A stretch of DNA of 64,000 bases, taken from contig NC_057769.1 in the NCBI RefSeq assembly GCF_010389155.1, positions 13,144,735 to 13,208,734 of the forward strand. The letters are read 5' to 3'. Under the pieces are notes generated by a model that searched no databases, had not been told where the DNA came from, and saw nothing but the letters and a program-made list of their open reading frames with translations. Shown in pieces: positions 1-12,034 of the stretch; the stretch's first letter is position 1, and every line of letters starts with the position of its first letter. This stretch comes from Erigeron canadensis. Lineage: Eukaryota; Streptophyta; Magnoliopsida; Asterales; Asteraceae. The position numbers and the translations under genes are program-made.

Positions 1-3
1 CAC

Positions 4-895
4 TCACCGGCCAATTCGTTCAAGGATTTTTAAAGGGGCTAATATATCTCGGGCCAACTTGCCACGTTTCACAACTCGAACCACGCTCTTCCATGGGGAT
101 ACTTTAAGCAACGCATAATCACCGACTTCAAACTCAAGAGGGCGTCGTCTCACGTTTGCATACTTCAATTGTCTTTCACGGGCCACTCTCAATTTCTCCT
201 TAATTTGTGAGTTCACCTTGGTCGTTTCAATGAAAATTTTGGGCCCAATGAGTTGGCTTTCACTAACTTCCGCCCAAGCTATCGGTGACCTACATTCTTT
301 TCCATACAATGCTTTAAACGGAGTCATTTGGATGCTAGCATGAAGCTATTATTATAAGAGAATTTGACTATTCCAATTGCCACCAAAATCGATGGCACAA
401 GCTCGTAACATGTCTTCAAGCGTTTGAATCGTTCTTTCACTCTGACCACCGGTTTGAGGGTGGAATGCCGTACTCATGTTGAGTTGATTACCCATTGCTT
501 TTTGGAACGCCTTCCAAAATTTTGAAGTAAATCGGGCATCCCGATCGGTTAGGATGGAAATCGGCACTCCATGTTTGGATATCACCTCTTTGATGTACAA
601 GTGTGCCATGGTGTCAAATTTATCATCTTCTCGGATGGCTAAGAAGTGAGCCGACTTAGTCAACCCGTCAACTATCACCCAAATGGTGTCCCGACCACGA
701 CTCGTTCTAGGTAACTTCGTGATGAAGTCCATTGCGATATCTTCCCATTTCCATTTCGGTGTCGCTGGTTGAACTAGCAAACCGGGCGGTTTCTTGTGGT
801 CGGCTTTCACTTGTAGTGAGGCATTCACTAACGTATCTAGCAATGCCTTTCTTCATTCCCGACCACCGGTACAAGTCTCTCAAGCCAAAATACAT
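4..895 (-). pseudogene. Ty3/gypsy chromovirus-type integrase remnant
   Basis: On the minus strand this reads as the 3' half of a Ty3/gypsy pol gene: the end of the zinc-binding domain (844-895), the integrase core (352-843) and the C-terminal [30 protein letters not shown] segment (4-327), typical of Tekay/Del-like chromoviruses. The catalytic D, D and E are present at about residues 39, 100 and 136 of the core segment, with the usual 35-residue D-E spacing. The reading frame shifts near 840 and 340. In the zinc domain the CxxC pair reads CLTT, so one zinc ligand is lost. RT, protease and gag are absent on the right, so the copy is truncated; its left end lies outside the window. Confidence 0.85.
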
Positions 896-904
896 CCCTC
901 TTAG

Positions 905-2456
905 TTTGTTTCAACCGCATCTAACGACGGGGATTGTATACGACACTCTTCACAACATCCCCCTTAGTACTACGAGCATTTTCGTTTATAAAATTCCATA
1001 AGGGGTTACTGAACTTAAACATTTCAAAAACTTTGGAAGAAAGATAAACATGGTAAAAAATTTGAGTTTGTTAGGTTCCACAAGGATAAAAATGGTTCAA
1101 ATCTGGTGGAAAATAGAGGTAACATGACTAACATCCTTTTACATGGTGCCAAATTCAGAGGGAATTAGAAATCCGATTTTGATGACAAAAGGCTTTCTCT
1201 TCTCGCTCTCATCGTTCGAATAAACCATAGGGGTTCCATTGTTAGAAGACATTTTTGGGAATGTATGGTTCCAAGAAATTGATCTGTACATCTCTACTAC
1301 TAAAACTTTGAGATAGATGGTATTGCTAAGGATTGGAGAGGAAGGATAAAGGAAGCTTTAATTGTCACTTGTTGAATATTTGAATGGTATAAAAGCAATA
1401 AATCTTTTCGAATACAACGTAATCCAATTGGAAGATGCCAATGAGATAACTTTTCCCATTGTGTAGAATAAAAGAACAAATTGCTTTCTTTTGATATACG
1501 CTCTATTGATTATAGTGAAAGAAAGATAAACGGTAAAGGAACTAGGAAAAGAAGTATAGGGACATATCGGTCAAATTGCATCAGATTTCAGTAAACGAAG
1601 TAAAAAGTTCAGTGTAAATATCAGCACCCCTTTCCAATTGATCACAAATCAACCATTTTATAAAAAAAATTTATTTTTAGCCTAATTTTATTAAACTTAA
1701 ACCCTAATTTCGGTTAACTTGAGTTTTAGCCCGAATTTTGTATAAGGGCTGTTTATATTGGACTATTAACATGATTGTAAACATTTTCCATTACGAAAAT
1801 TCGACCCATATCATCAGTTGGGTATAAAACCCGGTTTTTGACCCATTTCCCCATTAGAAACCCTAAATTGACTTTTAAATCCGATTTTGACTTAGAAAAT
1901 GATTCAAAAAATGTTAGTATATAATTAAAACAAGTTTACAAACATAGAATGATAAAATTGAGACAAGTTTGCTCACCAAAATCTTCCAACAAGCTTAAGT
2001 TCCGAATTTGGACTATAAACCAAAATTTCTTACACTTAAAGTTTCCAATTTTTGACATGATGGTTGAATGATGATAATGATAATGATTCTAGTATTAATT
2101 TAGCTTAAACAACATTTATTGAGGTTAAGAATTCAGAGAGAGAGAGAGAGAGGGAGTCAAAGTTCTTGCATTCATAATGGAGAGAAAGAGAGATAAAATG
2201 AAGAAAATGAGTGGATGGGGGATGGATGGATGTAAGAAAAAATTAAGGTTGGGTAAAGTCTTGGGTCACGAGTATGGGTCGACTCGCCAATAACATTTAC
2301 TAGCTTATTTAATCGTTGCCTTGTTTCGTTTAGCATCGCATACCGTTTAGCACAATACCCGTCATTAAGTCATGAATTAAATTTAATTACATCATTTATT
2401 GAGGTCGTTAGTCCTATCACATCGTAAATAAATCAAGGCAAAAATCACGGTTGTTA
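905..2456 (-). mobile_element. possible LTR remnant of the same chromovirus
   Basis: No coding sequence is visible. The right edge, read on the minus strand, starts TGTAACAACCG, which resembles the common TGTAACA start of chromovirus LTRs. If right, it would be the 5' LTR of the fragment at 4-895 with the intervening internal region deleted. The left boundary and any TSD were not found, so this is an inference. It contains a short (AG)n run at 2135-2153. Confidence 0.3.
2135..2153. repeat. (AG)n microsatellite
   Basis: About nine uninterrupted AG dinucleotides followed by an AGGG step. It is an ordinary simple repeat. Confidence 0.9.
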
Positions 2457-3621
2457 CAACTATAGTTCAAAATTGAATATGTAAGCATTTTCGTTTTCAT
2501 GTACTTGATCATATTGTCTTTTTGTTATAATTTAATAGTGTGTAAATGACCATATTGTCCTTTGTATAATATGAGAATGAATGGTCTTTATTTAAAATGT
2601 TAAAGATGGGTAGTATATAAATTATTAGAGGAATGGCCAGTTCTGGATATTGAGTTTCATACAAGTTGCAATTAAATTGGTAATTTAAGGGTTATTTCCT
2701 CTTTTAAATAATTTACATATTCCTCATTTACATGTCTTGTTGTTTATATTATAAAGATAGTAATAGTTGAAATTTAAGATGTTAATCTCTTCAAAACTTT
2801 ACTAACAGATACCCTATCAGAAATAGTACATTCCAATAGATAACAAAATTTCATATTTCATGTTCATACTTATTATCTTTAAGGAAAGTCCTATTTGGTC
2901 ATCTTTTCTGTTGCTTACTTAAAATCGACAATACATGTGGAGGCCACTCAAATTTCATTTTTTTCATTAAGGTAACTGCATTATCAAAAGAGTTTTGCAG
3001 GACACATAAGTATGTGGTTGTTACCCTTTATGGAATATATGCGGAAAATTATTAAATGACAAAGATGCTCACCGTACTCCTAATTTTATCAAGTCAGAGT
3101 AATACGAATAATAATATATTGCATGTGAAATAATAGTTGTTCCCTTTTAACTTGATTTAGTAAGAGAAGATGTATTTAAGTGAATGATAAAAGCTGTATT
3201 TTATGTGTAGATTGTTCTTTGATGTATTCTAAGTTGATAATGTTTAAGAAACTTCATCGTTTTATAACTTCCATCATGCATCTTGCCAGAATTGAAATGA
3301 GAATAATTTTTGGGTGCCTATCAAATTGTTTTTATAAGTTGTGCCTTTTGTTATATAAGAATAGTAAACTTGAGTAGCGTTGACATATGTTTTCTTATAT
3401 TGAAATAATCAAAACTGTTAAATGCTGAACAACTGATTGTCTAATTATTAAAGCTTCAAATAGCGAAAAGTATCTTCTCCAGCAAACACTATTATTGCCG
3501 ATGTGATTTTTAATGATTTGATGTGACATTATCAGTTTCAACATGCACATCTAAATGCCTTGTCAAATTGTAAAAACTGCTGTTTTGCGCGTGCAAGCTA
3601 ATGAGTTAACTTCTGTTACAG
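2457..3621. other. AT-rich non-coding DNA upstream of DEG15 exon
   Basis: I see no supported gene here. Because the next feature starts at a splice acceptor (ttctgttacag, ending at 3621), this stretch is best explained as an intron of the DEG15 gene whose earlier exons would lie left of the window. I looked for the expected preceding protease exon in this interval and did not find it. Confidence 0.45.
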
Positions 3622-5396
3622 CAATGCCAGGCATGGTGGTGGGACAGCTATACCTTACTTAAATTTCAGCATTCCATGTGCAGCATTGAAGCCTGTCCTT
3701 GACTTCTCGAAAGGTTCTCCTTCATCTTTGAATAGTTGCATAGTTTGCTTTATAACAGATACATAAATATTCATTGTTGAATGTTTGGGTAGCAATCACA
3801 TAGCTTTTCTTCTTCCAAGAATATACGTCATCCCTCCACTGAATATTGCTGCATAAAATATTGAAACACTCATGCTTCTAACATGTTCCCATCAGAACTT
3901 TACTGTTTTTTCTTGTGCCTATGTATTTGTTACCAATTGGTGTAGACTGTAGTTAAGTTGCCTTAGATTAGATGTCTCAACCAACTAACCAAGTTGTCAA
4001 GTGTTTAAGTCCCATTTGGGACAGGTATTCATCGGCCCTTTATGAGTTTGCTGCTAAAATGATACACACACTTATCTGCTCGAAGTGGTTAATTGGTGGT
4101 GCTGGTTGGGTAACGAGTGAAAACGGGTCGGTCAATGATTTATCATTTATTTTCAAATATATAAACAATTATTGTGTTAACCATGATTACATAAATATAG
4201 TTGTTACACTTACTACGTAAATGCTTAAACAAACGGATTTAGCGAGCTCTCTTTGCTTTCGAATACAATTTGGATGGCCTTTGACATGTTGATTGTTCGA
4301 CTCATTTGAAAACTTTCGTTTAGATAGATGTATTAGGTTTATTAGCTTAACCTATTTGACCCCGCTCCACATAAAATGTAACCCAAATAAACCCATGTAT
4401 AGGTAATTTGGTCAAAATGGTTACGTTTGCGTATTATTATTTTATTATCAGTATTTCTATTAAACGAATTAGTTCTGGTTTATGATAGTTGCAACAATTG
4501 ATTCTTAAACTACAATTTTTACCTTTCATTCAATGTGGTTTTTGTACTGATCAATTAATTCAATGATGACCATGCCAGATATGCACTTTTAGTTTTAAAG
4601 ATTGTCATATTGGACATGATACAAATCAAGTATACAGCTTCAGTATAGAAACACAGCCATAAGGATATTTAAGCCTCCCTACGGCTCTAAAAGAAAGTAT
4701 AAAATATTTCACTTGTATTATCGTAGAACTGAAGGGTTTTTTATTTATTTTTTATTGTTAGCTTTTTTATTCTTACGTAGTTTTTTGCTCGTTCTTGTTT
4801 ATACTTTATGCAAGTATCCTTTTAAATAGCCATCGTTAATGAGTATTTTACACATTTAATCAATAGCTACAGTTTCATAGTTTACAAAGTCAATAATACA
4901 TTCTACTTTAGGTGTTTATAAACACGATGTGGTTTTATCTTACCCCACCTAGTAATATCAGAGAACTCGTGGACTTGCTATGAGTACACTTTCAAGACTG
5001 ATTCAAAGTAATTATTCACTTTCAGAGACTCATACCCAATGCTCTTTTTAGTCGAGATATATCTATTCAAATATATGATTTATTTTGCTAAAATTTGAAC
5101 ACTTATTTTTCCTGCTTCTACTCTATAAAGTTAAAATCCTGACTATTCTCCTTTGATATTGTTCAGCAGACATGAAGGATTTATCCATCTTGGAAGATAT
5201 TGAGAGACCCAATAACCACCTTTCTTCTGTATGGGCATTGATGCCACCTGTATCCCCCAAGCCCAAACCAGAAGTAGATAACATCAAAGATACAAAGGGT
5301 TCAAGATTCGCCAAGTTTATAGCCGAGTTGAAACAAACTTCACCTCTTGACAAAACGGATCTTGAATCTTCGAAAAAATTTCCCAGCAAGTTGTGA
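3622..5396 (+). CDS. DEG15: DEG15-like peroxisomal processing protease, last two exons
   Basis: Two exons can be joined in phase. Exon A (3622-3713) follows a ttctgttacag acceptor and encodes NARHGGGTAIPYLNFSIPC and the following AALKPVLDFSK. Exon B (5167-5396) starts after ttgttcag and encodes the tail, with SSVWALMPPVSPKPKPE, GSRFAKFIAELKQ and the terminal SKL. The intron is 3714-5166 (or 5169; both acceptors keep frame). These peptides match my knowledge of the C-terminal end of plant glyoxysomal processing protease DEG15, a trypsin-like peroxisomal enzyme that removes PTS2 presequences. SKL is a canonical PTS1. The catalytic domain is not in the window, so function cannot be judged, but these two exons are free of stops and frameshifts. 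The name rests on remembered family features, not a search. Confidence 0.75.
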
Positions 5397-6147
5397 CATA
5401 ACAGCCTTCTAGTTTTTTATAAATTTCTTTTGAAGTAAATGAACCTCAAAACTTGTAGTCAATTTTAAATCGTAAATGTTTCGTGTCAAAGATAGTTCAT
5501 TTGTTGTATGTCAGAAGGAAAGGATGTGTTCGGATAATTTTATAAGGAGTATGATAATTTTTAGCTGTGTGAAACCAAACCTCCTGGGCTTCATTGTGTG
5601 CTAACTCTTAGATGTGCGAAGTAATTTGCAGGTACGGAAGAGATGATGGAACTTAAACATTCTCCGAGTCTTTGCATCTTGTCATTTACGTGATTATATT
5701 GTATCACTGTCTCTTGTTTAATTTATGCATTTCTTTAAATGCATAATAAATGTTGCAGAAAGAGGAGATCGAACCTAAATTTGTTGTTGAAAAAACAGTA
5801 AGCTAATAATTTTTTGGTCCTCTTTTTATCACTAATCATTTTATTATTTTATTGATAGGCTGCTCATAATGTCGCTGGTTGTAGCCGTTGCTAACACAAT
5901 GGTATTACCTTTGACATGTACATAATATATTGAGTTAATTTCACGGATCGTCCTTGTGGTTTGTCCAAACATGCAGGTTCTATCCTTAACTTTTTGAATC
6001 TTTATTGGAGGATGATAGTCAGGTTTTGTCTTTATTGGAGGATGATAGTCAGGTTTCGTCCTATAAGATAACGAACATTTAATGAAACTGTTAAGTGTCA
6101 CATGTATTCCATGTGAAGACATTTAAGTCTTTTCTCAATGAGCAAAC
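5397..6147. other. 3' flank of DEG15, no gene
   Basis: This is the probable 3' UTR and downstream flank. The part from about 5630 to 5895 is recognisably homologous to 51665-51975 further right. A perfect-looking 30-bp unit (starting tctttattggaggatgatag) occurs twice in tandem at about 5999-6058. No coding sequence is supported. Confidence 0.6.
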
Positions 6148-8152
6148 TAGGGATGAGATTTTAACATGAAAACCCGTAACCCGTACTTGACCCGCCCGTA
6201 CCCGACCTGCTTGAAGCCCAAACAGGCATAAATATAAATTTAGTATTTTTAATGTAGTTTTGCCTTTAAAATAATTTCCTAGTATTTAAATTTGAGATAT
6301 GAAGTTAAATTGGTTGGAAACTTAGTGGCTAGCGGGTATATTACCCACTTTAAATTAGAAGAAGGTGTGGCATAAAAAGAAATATGCCAGCCATCTCATT
6401 CCTTTGTGACTCATAATTCCACTCTTCCACTCCTTACCTAATTTCAATTCTTATTCATCTCAAATTCTCCATAAGAGTATGTTCCTTGTTATCATCAAGA
6501 ATTAAATCTTCAAAGTAATAATAATAACTTCAAGTTACTAGTAATTGAAATTGAGGGTTTTGAGTGTAGTGGAGGTGTGAGGGCCGAAAAGTAGAAGAAA
6601 GAAAAGAAGAAAAGCTAGTTTTTATTCATCTTCTCATCTTGTTATTAATCCTTGAAGTATGGTGTGATTGATTGTTCATTAAAAAACTAGGGTTCTGAGA
6701 ATCCAATTGATTTGGGGGGTTTTTGGTTTGAGCATAAAGAAGAAAAGAAAATGAAAGAATTGAGTGTGTGATTGCATGACATCATCTAGTTAATTTTTAT
6801 CTCAAAATGAAGGTATTTATATTGATTTTGATTGTGTAAATTAGGATTCTTGATATAATAATTTGGGGATTTTGGATAAATGGGTATTTTGTCTTGGAAC
6901 ACTATGTTGTTGGCTAAATTAGGACCAAGCAATATTGTTTTTAATTTTCCCATTTTAAGTTGGATGATTTGGTTGCCATTGAGTTGATGATTGATTTTAG
7001 TGTTAACTTTGTATTGACTTTCATAGTCAAAGAATGAAAGTGATAATTTTGATGATGAACTTTAAAATAATCAAGTTATAATGATTATGTTTACATGATG
7101 AAATTTTAAATGAATCAACTCAATGACATAGTGGGAACCAAGTGGGTGAAAGAATGCTAGTGATGTTAGTAATATATGGTTAGTTGACCTTATGTGCATA
7201 TTGTGATTATTGCTAGGTTGAAATAAATAATGTGTGTTCTTGTGGTCATCATGGACTTGGTTATTCGTCTTTAAGGTGAGTACATTTATATATGATTATA
7301 TACATATTGGGTCAATCACATGAATGACGGGGAGGGAGACCATAGTTATGTTTTGATGGGACTAAGACCATATGGGGTATGGCTAGCCATGGAAAGACCA
7401 TACGGGGTATGGCTAATCATGGGAAGACCATACGGGGTATGACATATGGTGCAAGACCATACGGGATATGGCTAATCATGGGAAGACCATACGGGGAGTT
7501 AATTTGAGAGGGAGCAAAGAATAAAATGGCTCATGGTTTGCGACAGATAAATGAAATAGAATAAAACGGCTCATGGTTTGTGGCAGAACACGTTTTAATC
7601 TATATTTTTAATTTCATATATTAATAAAAAAAACTTTATTATATTTTGTTTACAGCCTGAAACCAACTTTTTCGAACAAATATCTAAACCCACACAATTT
7701 TCATATCCATAAAAGAAGGAACCACGTGACTTATCAGTTACACTTCCAAACCCAACTTTTGATATCCATATAAATACAAAACAACAAAAAAATCTTCTAA
7801 ATGCATTTCTTCTTTGCTGCGTTGCCTTCTAATTTTTTTGAAGAACTTCATATAAATTCTTCTATCATCTTGAGGAGATCGAAGACTTGATCCTCAACGA
7901 AACCTAATAAATTTCGGTACAAATCAAAGACGACGACTTTACCAAATCAAAGATTTTCAATTCAAATGTGTGTGAAGTTAAAAAAAACCAAATTCGATTC
8001 AAATCGGTTGACCCGAGCTTGACCCGGTAAAACCTGGGGCCAAACTGACCCGCCCGGGAGGTTAACGGGTCAGGTCACGGTTCCATTTTCATATAATCTC
8101 AGGTCACGGGTCATGCCGGTTTGGGCCGGGTTTTGACCCGTGTCCATCCCTA
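6148..8152. repeat. candidate hAT-like non-autonomous element
   Basis: The segment is bounded by TAGGGATG on the left and its complement CATCCCTA on the right. Both edges are rich in ACCCG/GACCCG runs, a pattern common at ends of plant hAT-type elements. The 8-bp flanks (gagcaaac and aatcaaag) agree at only five positions, so a decayed or chance match is possible. The interior has no transposase. The part from about 6330 to 7600, with ttaaggtgagtac near 7272 and the repeats at 7365-7498, looks like an old gypsy LTR. Confidence 0.3.
7365..7498. repeat. roughly 30-bp minisatellite
   Basis: The unit agaccatacggggtatggct plus a short variable tail is repeated about five times with small changes. 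It is immediately followed by two copies of a motif built around ggctcatggtttg (7528-7580). Confidence 0.8.
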
Positions 8153-9835
8153 AATCAAAGTTGTTTTTTACAAATACATTCATGTATAGTATCTTGTTCC
8201 TAGGTTGTATCTATATCTATATACCTCTATCCATACTTGTCAAATCGTGTACCATGTGGCGACTTGTTTTGTTAATTTTTGAATCGTGTATCGTATCATG
8301 ATTCGTATCGTAAGAGACATGAACATAAAAATTATATAGTTAAATTACATATATGTGTGTAAAATCATACATATATACATAACTTTATTACATTTATTAA
8401 CTATATCCACTTTTCTTATTACTTTTCAACTTATACTTCTTACTTTTTTGTAAAATATTATATTTATTTATTTCATATTAATTAATTAATTTATTATATA
8501 AAAAGAAATGGGTATACATATATAAAACATACTCCAACCACTAACTACCTTAGAATGAAAAGTAAAAAATGACAATCTCCATTTTTAAAATAGACGGACT
8601 TCAAAGACTTATCAAATCCAACATAATTTGCTTTTGAAATCATATACAGTACAAAGATGTGAAATGTCATATATTTATTACAGTTGCATCCAAGAAAAAT
8701 ATATATTTGGAAAAATAGATCATCTTCTCCACACAAAAACAATACACACCACACCTACCATTTCCAATTGCTAGGACAACCAATGGCATTATCAGCCACT
8801 ACCACACTTCCGTCACCGTAAGCGAAGCACTATCACAACCGCCACCATAGCTCCCTGCCACCACAAATCCCGTCTAAAAAGAGAGAGTCACTTGAGACTT
8901 CCAATTATAAAAAATGGGTTTTTTGGGTCTCGGTACCTGAAATGCCTCGTATGGGGTGTCTCGTTACATGAATCTTAAAAGACATTACGAGTCAAAATGT
9001 TGTCCGAGACACATACATGTTATTTTTTTTAGAGTATTGTCTTGGACTAGTTACATATCGTGTATCGTAAGATACTAACAACTATCTCTATATCTATATA
9101 ATCAAAATCAAAATCTTATATTTCACAATTAAAGAACTCAATCAAAACCCATTTATATATTCTTACATATAGATTTAAATCTGGTGTCACTTTTCAAAAA
9201 AAAAAAAAAATTATAGATCTGGTGTGGTGTACATATATGGGTAATAGATCTTAAAACATAAACACATAGCCAAATGGATATGTGATTTCAACCGAAACCA
9301 ACAAAAATGAAGAATCCGAATTAGCTCCGGTCACCATCTCCGTTTACCCACCAGACATTACCATCCCTTCACTCTCCCCTCTCTCCTCTATAGTGGATCG
9401 AAGGATCTAAGGGTGGAAATAGTAATTAATTTAAAGATTTGATTGATTAATGATGTTGAAAAAGATGAAGAGTACGTATACTATAGTTTAGATCCTGCTC
9501 TTTTGCCTTGTCTTTTGGTGCTCACTGGTATTTCACTTTGGAACCACATATTTTACTCATATATATGTTCTTTGCAATGTTTTTCTTGTTTAAGGTCTCT
9601 TGTGTTTATGTACAAATAGATACGTATGATGAGGTAGTAAAAGATACAAACATAGACGTATAATATAGAGACAGATAAATATAGATCGATGAATAGTGTA
9701 TAAATTTGTAGGAAAAGAAAACAAAAAGTATCATTAGTGGTCCTTTGAGTTGTGAGAAGACCTAAATGCCCTCACATGGAATGCATGTGATGATACTTAA
9801 TGTTTTTATTAAACGTCTTTTATCTTAAAGGACGT
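8153..9835. other. AT-rich intergenic DNA, no supported gene
   Basis: Long AT tracts and degenerate repeats of a cgtatcgta-like motif near 8280-8320 and 9050-9075 are visible. A stop-free stretch of about 46 codons ends at about 9410, but I could not assign it to any family, so I do not call a gene. Confidence 0.5.
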
Positions 9836-9837
9836 AT

Positions 9838-9924
<87 letters not shown>
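9836..9924. repeat. (AAT)n microsatellite
   Basis: About 29 consecutive AAT/ATA triplets. Read on the minus strand it follows a segment ending CTGTTGTTCAAAAATAATT, so it may be the tail of a retroposon (see 9925-10352). Confidence 0.95.
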
Positions 9925-10119
9925 TATTTTTGAACAACAGTCGTGATTGAACTTAGCGGAATGCCTCTTCATCATCCGGAAGAGATCGGCCACGTCATCA
10001 GCACAGTCAATCCGAGGGCATGACTGACGGTGGACGTCCCACTACCGTTCTGGAGGAAACCAGCTAAACGCTAGAGAAAACCTCCTTGCCCTACCTCATT
10101 GGCAAGGACTTCCCAATAG

Positions 10120-10172
<53 letters not shown>

Positions 10173-10291
10173 TTGAACAGCGAGTTAGTACGAGTTAGTA
10201 ATTTATAGTTAACATCCGAAATGCTACATTGACATCTAATTGGACAGTTTGCGAAACTCGAATCACACATGAATGAGATGAAACCCATTGG

Positions 10292-10352
<61 letters not shown>
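9925..10352 (-). repeat. tandem retroposon-like ends with (TAA)n tails
   Basis: Two unique segments (9925-10120 and 10171-10292) are separated by (ATT)n arrays at 10121-10170 and 10293-10352, with the (AAT)n array at 9836-9924 on the far side. On the minus strand each segment ends in a CTGTTCAA- or CTGTTGTTCAA-type sequence directly before a (TAA)n/(ATT)n tail. Simple-repeat tails of this kind occur on RTE-type LINEs and some SINEs. No reverse transcriptase or clear pol III box is visible, so the family is uncertain. Confidence 0.4.
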
Positions 10353-10356
<4 letters not shown>

Positions 10357-10508
10357 AAGTTGTCTTTAATGCAAGAGTAACTAAACCCTTAAAGCTATGA
10401 TTCGAGAACTGTAAGGAGTTGCACATATGAGCTTATTTACGCTATTTTTGAGACTTACTGGATGAGCTTGTAGGGAGTTTCATAGATGACCAACTTCTAG
10501 TTTTAAGA

Positions 10509-10524
10509 GGGGGGGGGGGGGGGG
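10509..10524. repeat. G16 homopolymer
   Basis: Sixteen consecutive G on the + strand, unusual in an AT-rich plant interval. Its length may not be exact, since such runs are error-prone in sequencing. Confidence 0.8.
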
Positions 10525-10939
10525 ACTTAAACGGGTATATGGGAGTTGAGCTTGTGAGGACAAGGTGTGTTGAGGGTAGGGGAGTGGTGATACGTATCAA
10601 GAGGTAGCAAGAGGTTGTGTGCTAGGTTAATCAGGTGTTTATTATTAGCTCATTACATGTTCTTTAAGTTAGCCGTGTTTTTAGGGAGAGAAGGATTAAC
10701 GGTATTTTATTTTATTTATCATTGTTACGAGCAGTTGATGCTAAAATTCATCCCTATCTATTCAAATACCTATTTCAATCGGCTTTGCTTTTGCATGTTC
10801 TCTTCTGTTTTTTATTACATCTATTCGTTTCTTGTGCTCCATACTATTAGTTTTCCATGGGTTTGCTGATATGTTACCGTTTGTACACATCACATGACCC
10901 GTAATATTGCCCCACTTTCATGGGGTTTGAGGGATGACT

Positions 10940-12005
10940 TTACCAATGATAATGTGGAATCATGAGTTTTGGTTCCCGGAGATGTGATTTCTGTTAAAGT
11001 CGGAGATTTTGTTCCCATTGATTGTCTGCTTATAGTGGACGGGGCTTCGTTGAGGGTGGATGAATCTCAAGTAACTGGTGAACCTAACATTGCGACCAAA
11101 GGAGTCAGGGACATCCTTTATTATGGTTCTAACTTGTTAAGAAGGAGAAACTTATGGATTGGTTATTGCAACATGTGACACTAGAGTTGTTAAGTCTATA
11201 AGAGAACAAGTAAAACTAGACTATTTGTGAGGTGTATGTGTATCCATCATATCCTTAGTTTTTACATTTCCATCATGGGTGTGTTGGGATGTGTCTATTT
11301 GTTCCGTCTCAAAAGAAGATCATTCCTAGACGGGATGTGTACTATGTTGGTGTTTTTACTTGAGTCCTTGCCACTAATTATCCTTTGTATTTAGATTTAT
11401 TTAGAACAAAGGAGCTCATGAGCTCTCTTTAAAAGGTGTAATTTCTAAAAATCTTGTTGTTTTGGAAAAGGTGGCATAAATGGATGTCATGTGTGTGGAC
11501 AAAGAAGCACTTGTAAGTGATCTGCTACTCGTTGATGAAAGCTCCACCAAGTTGTTCGATGCCGAGACGACCAAAAAGCATGCTTGGCTCTTGCATTTAG
11601 TGATGACAAAGGAAATGTTGCAAGCTCTAGAGAGGCTAAACACTTCCAGCTCGATGTTCTCACATCTAATATAATATCTCACTACATGGATCAACCGATC
11701 AAGGCCAAAAACCGTATGAGATGTGCAAAGGCGACGGAATTATGTGATAAAAGTTTGTGTTTCTCTAAATGAACAAAAAAGAAAAAGGCCCGGAAAGTGG
11801 TTACGAAATTTTCCGAGCATGAATTCTACTATTTAGGTGTCGCTACAGACCAGATGGCGGACCCTGGAAGTTTATATGCATTATTCCTTTGTTCGACCCC
11901 CCCTTCTCCTTTAGGGTTTGCGACCCTCAACAAATTTTTTTATCTCCGATGTTAAGATCATGATTATGGATTCACTCACCAAAGCCAAGATGATTAACCT
12001 TTTTC
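10940..12005 (+). pseudogene. plasma-membrane H+-ATPase (P3A) retro-pseudogene, copy 1
   Basis: The conceptual translation follows the middle of plant plasma-membrane proton pumps. It has the A-domain VPGDVISVKVGDFVP and DESQVTGEP (10969-11100), the RDGM segment near 11330, a phosphorylation-site region reading MDVMCVDKEALVSD (11480-11520) where DKTGTLT is expected, and GGPW/PLFDPP near 11858-11905. A degraded MITGDQLA-like segment, reading VKIMIMDSLTKAK, lies near 11950-11990. Frameshifts and stops are frequent. The roughly 1 kb covers about 350 codons with no introns, whereas plant H+-ATPase genes are known to be intron-rich, so a processed copy is likely. The Asp of the DKTG motif is kept but the GTLT is lost. 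Confidence 0.75.
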
Positions 12006-12034
12006 CTACCCTTTTAATAGGATCGGAATAAGAA

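Noticed and set aside
9280..9410. 46-codon open stretch containing VTISVYPPDITIPSLSPLSS
   Set aside because: It might be an exon, but no splice-joined partner or recognised family was found.
10091..10294. 67-residue minus-strand ORF with an isoleucine run
   Set aside because: The isoleucines are the translated (ATT)n microsatellite.
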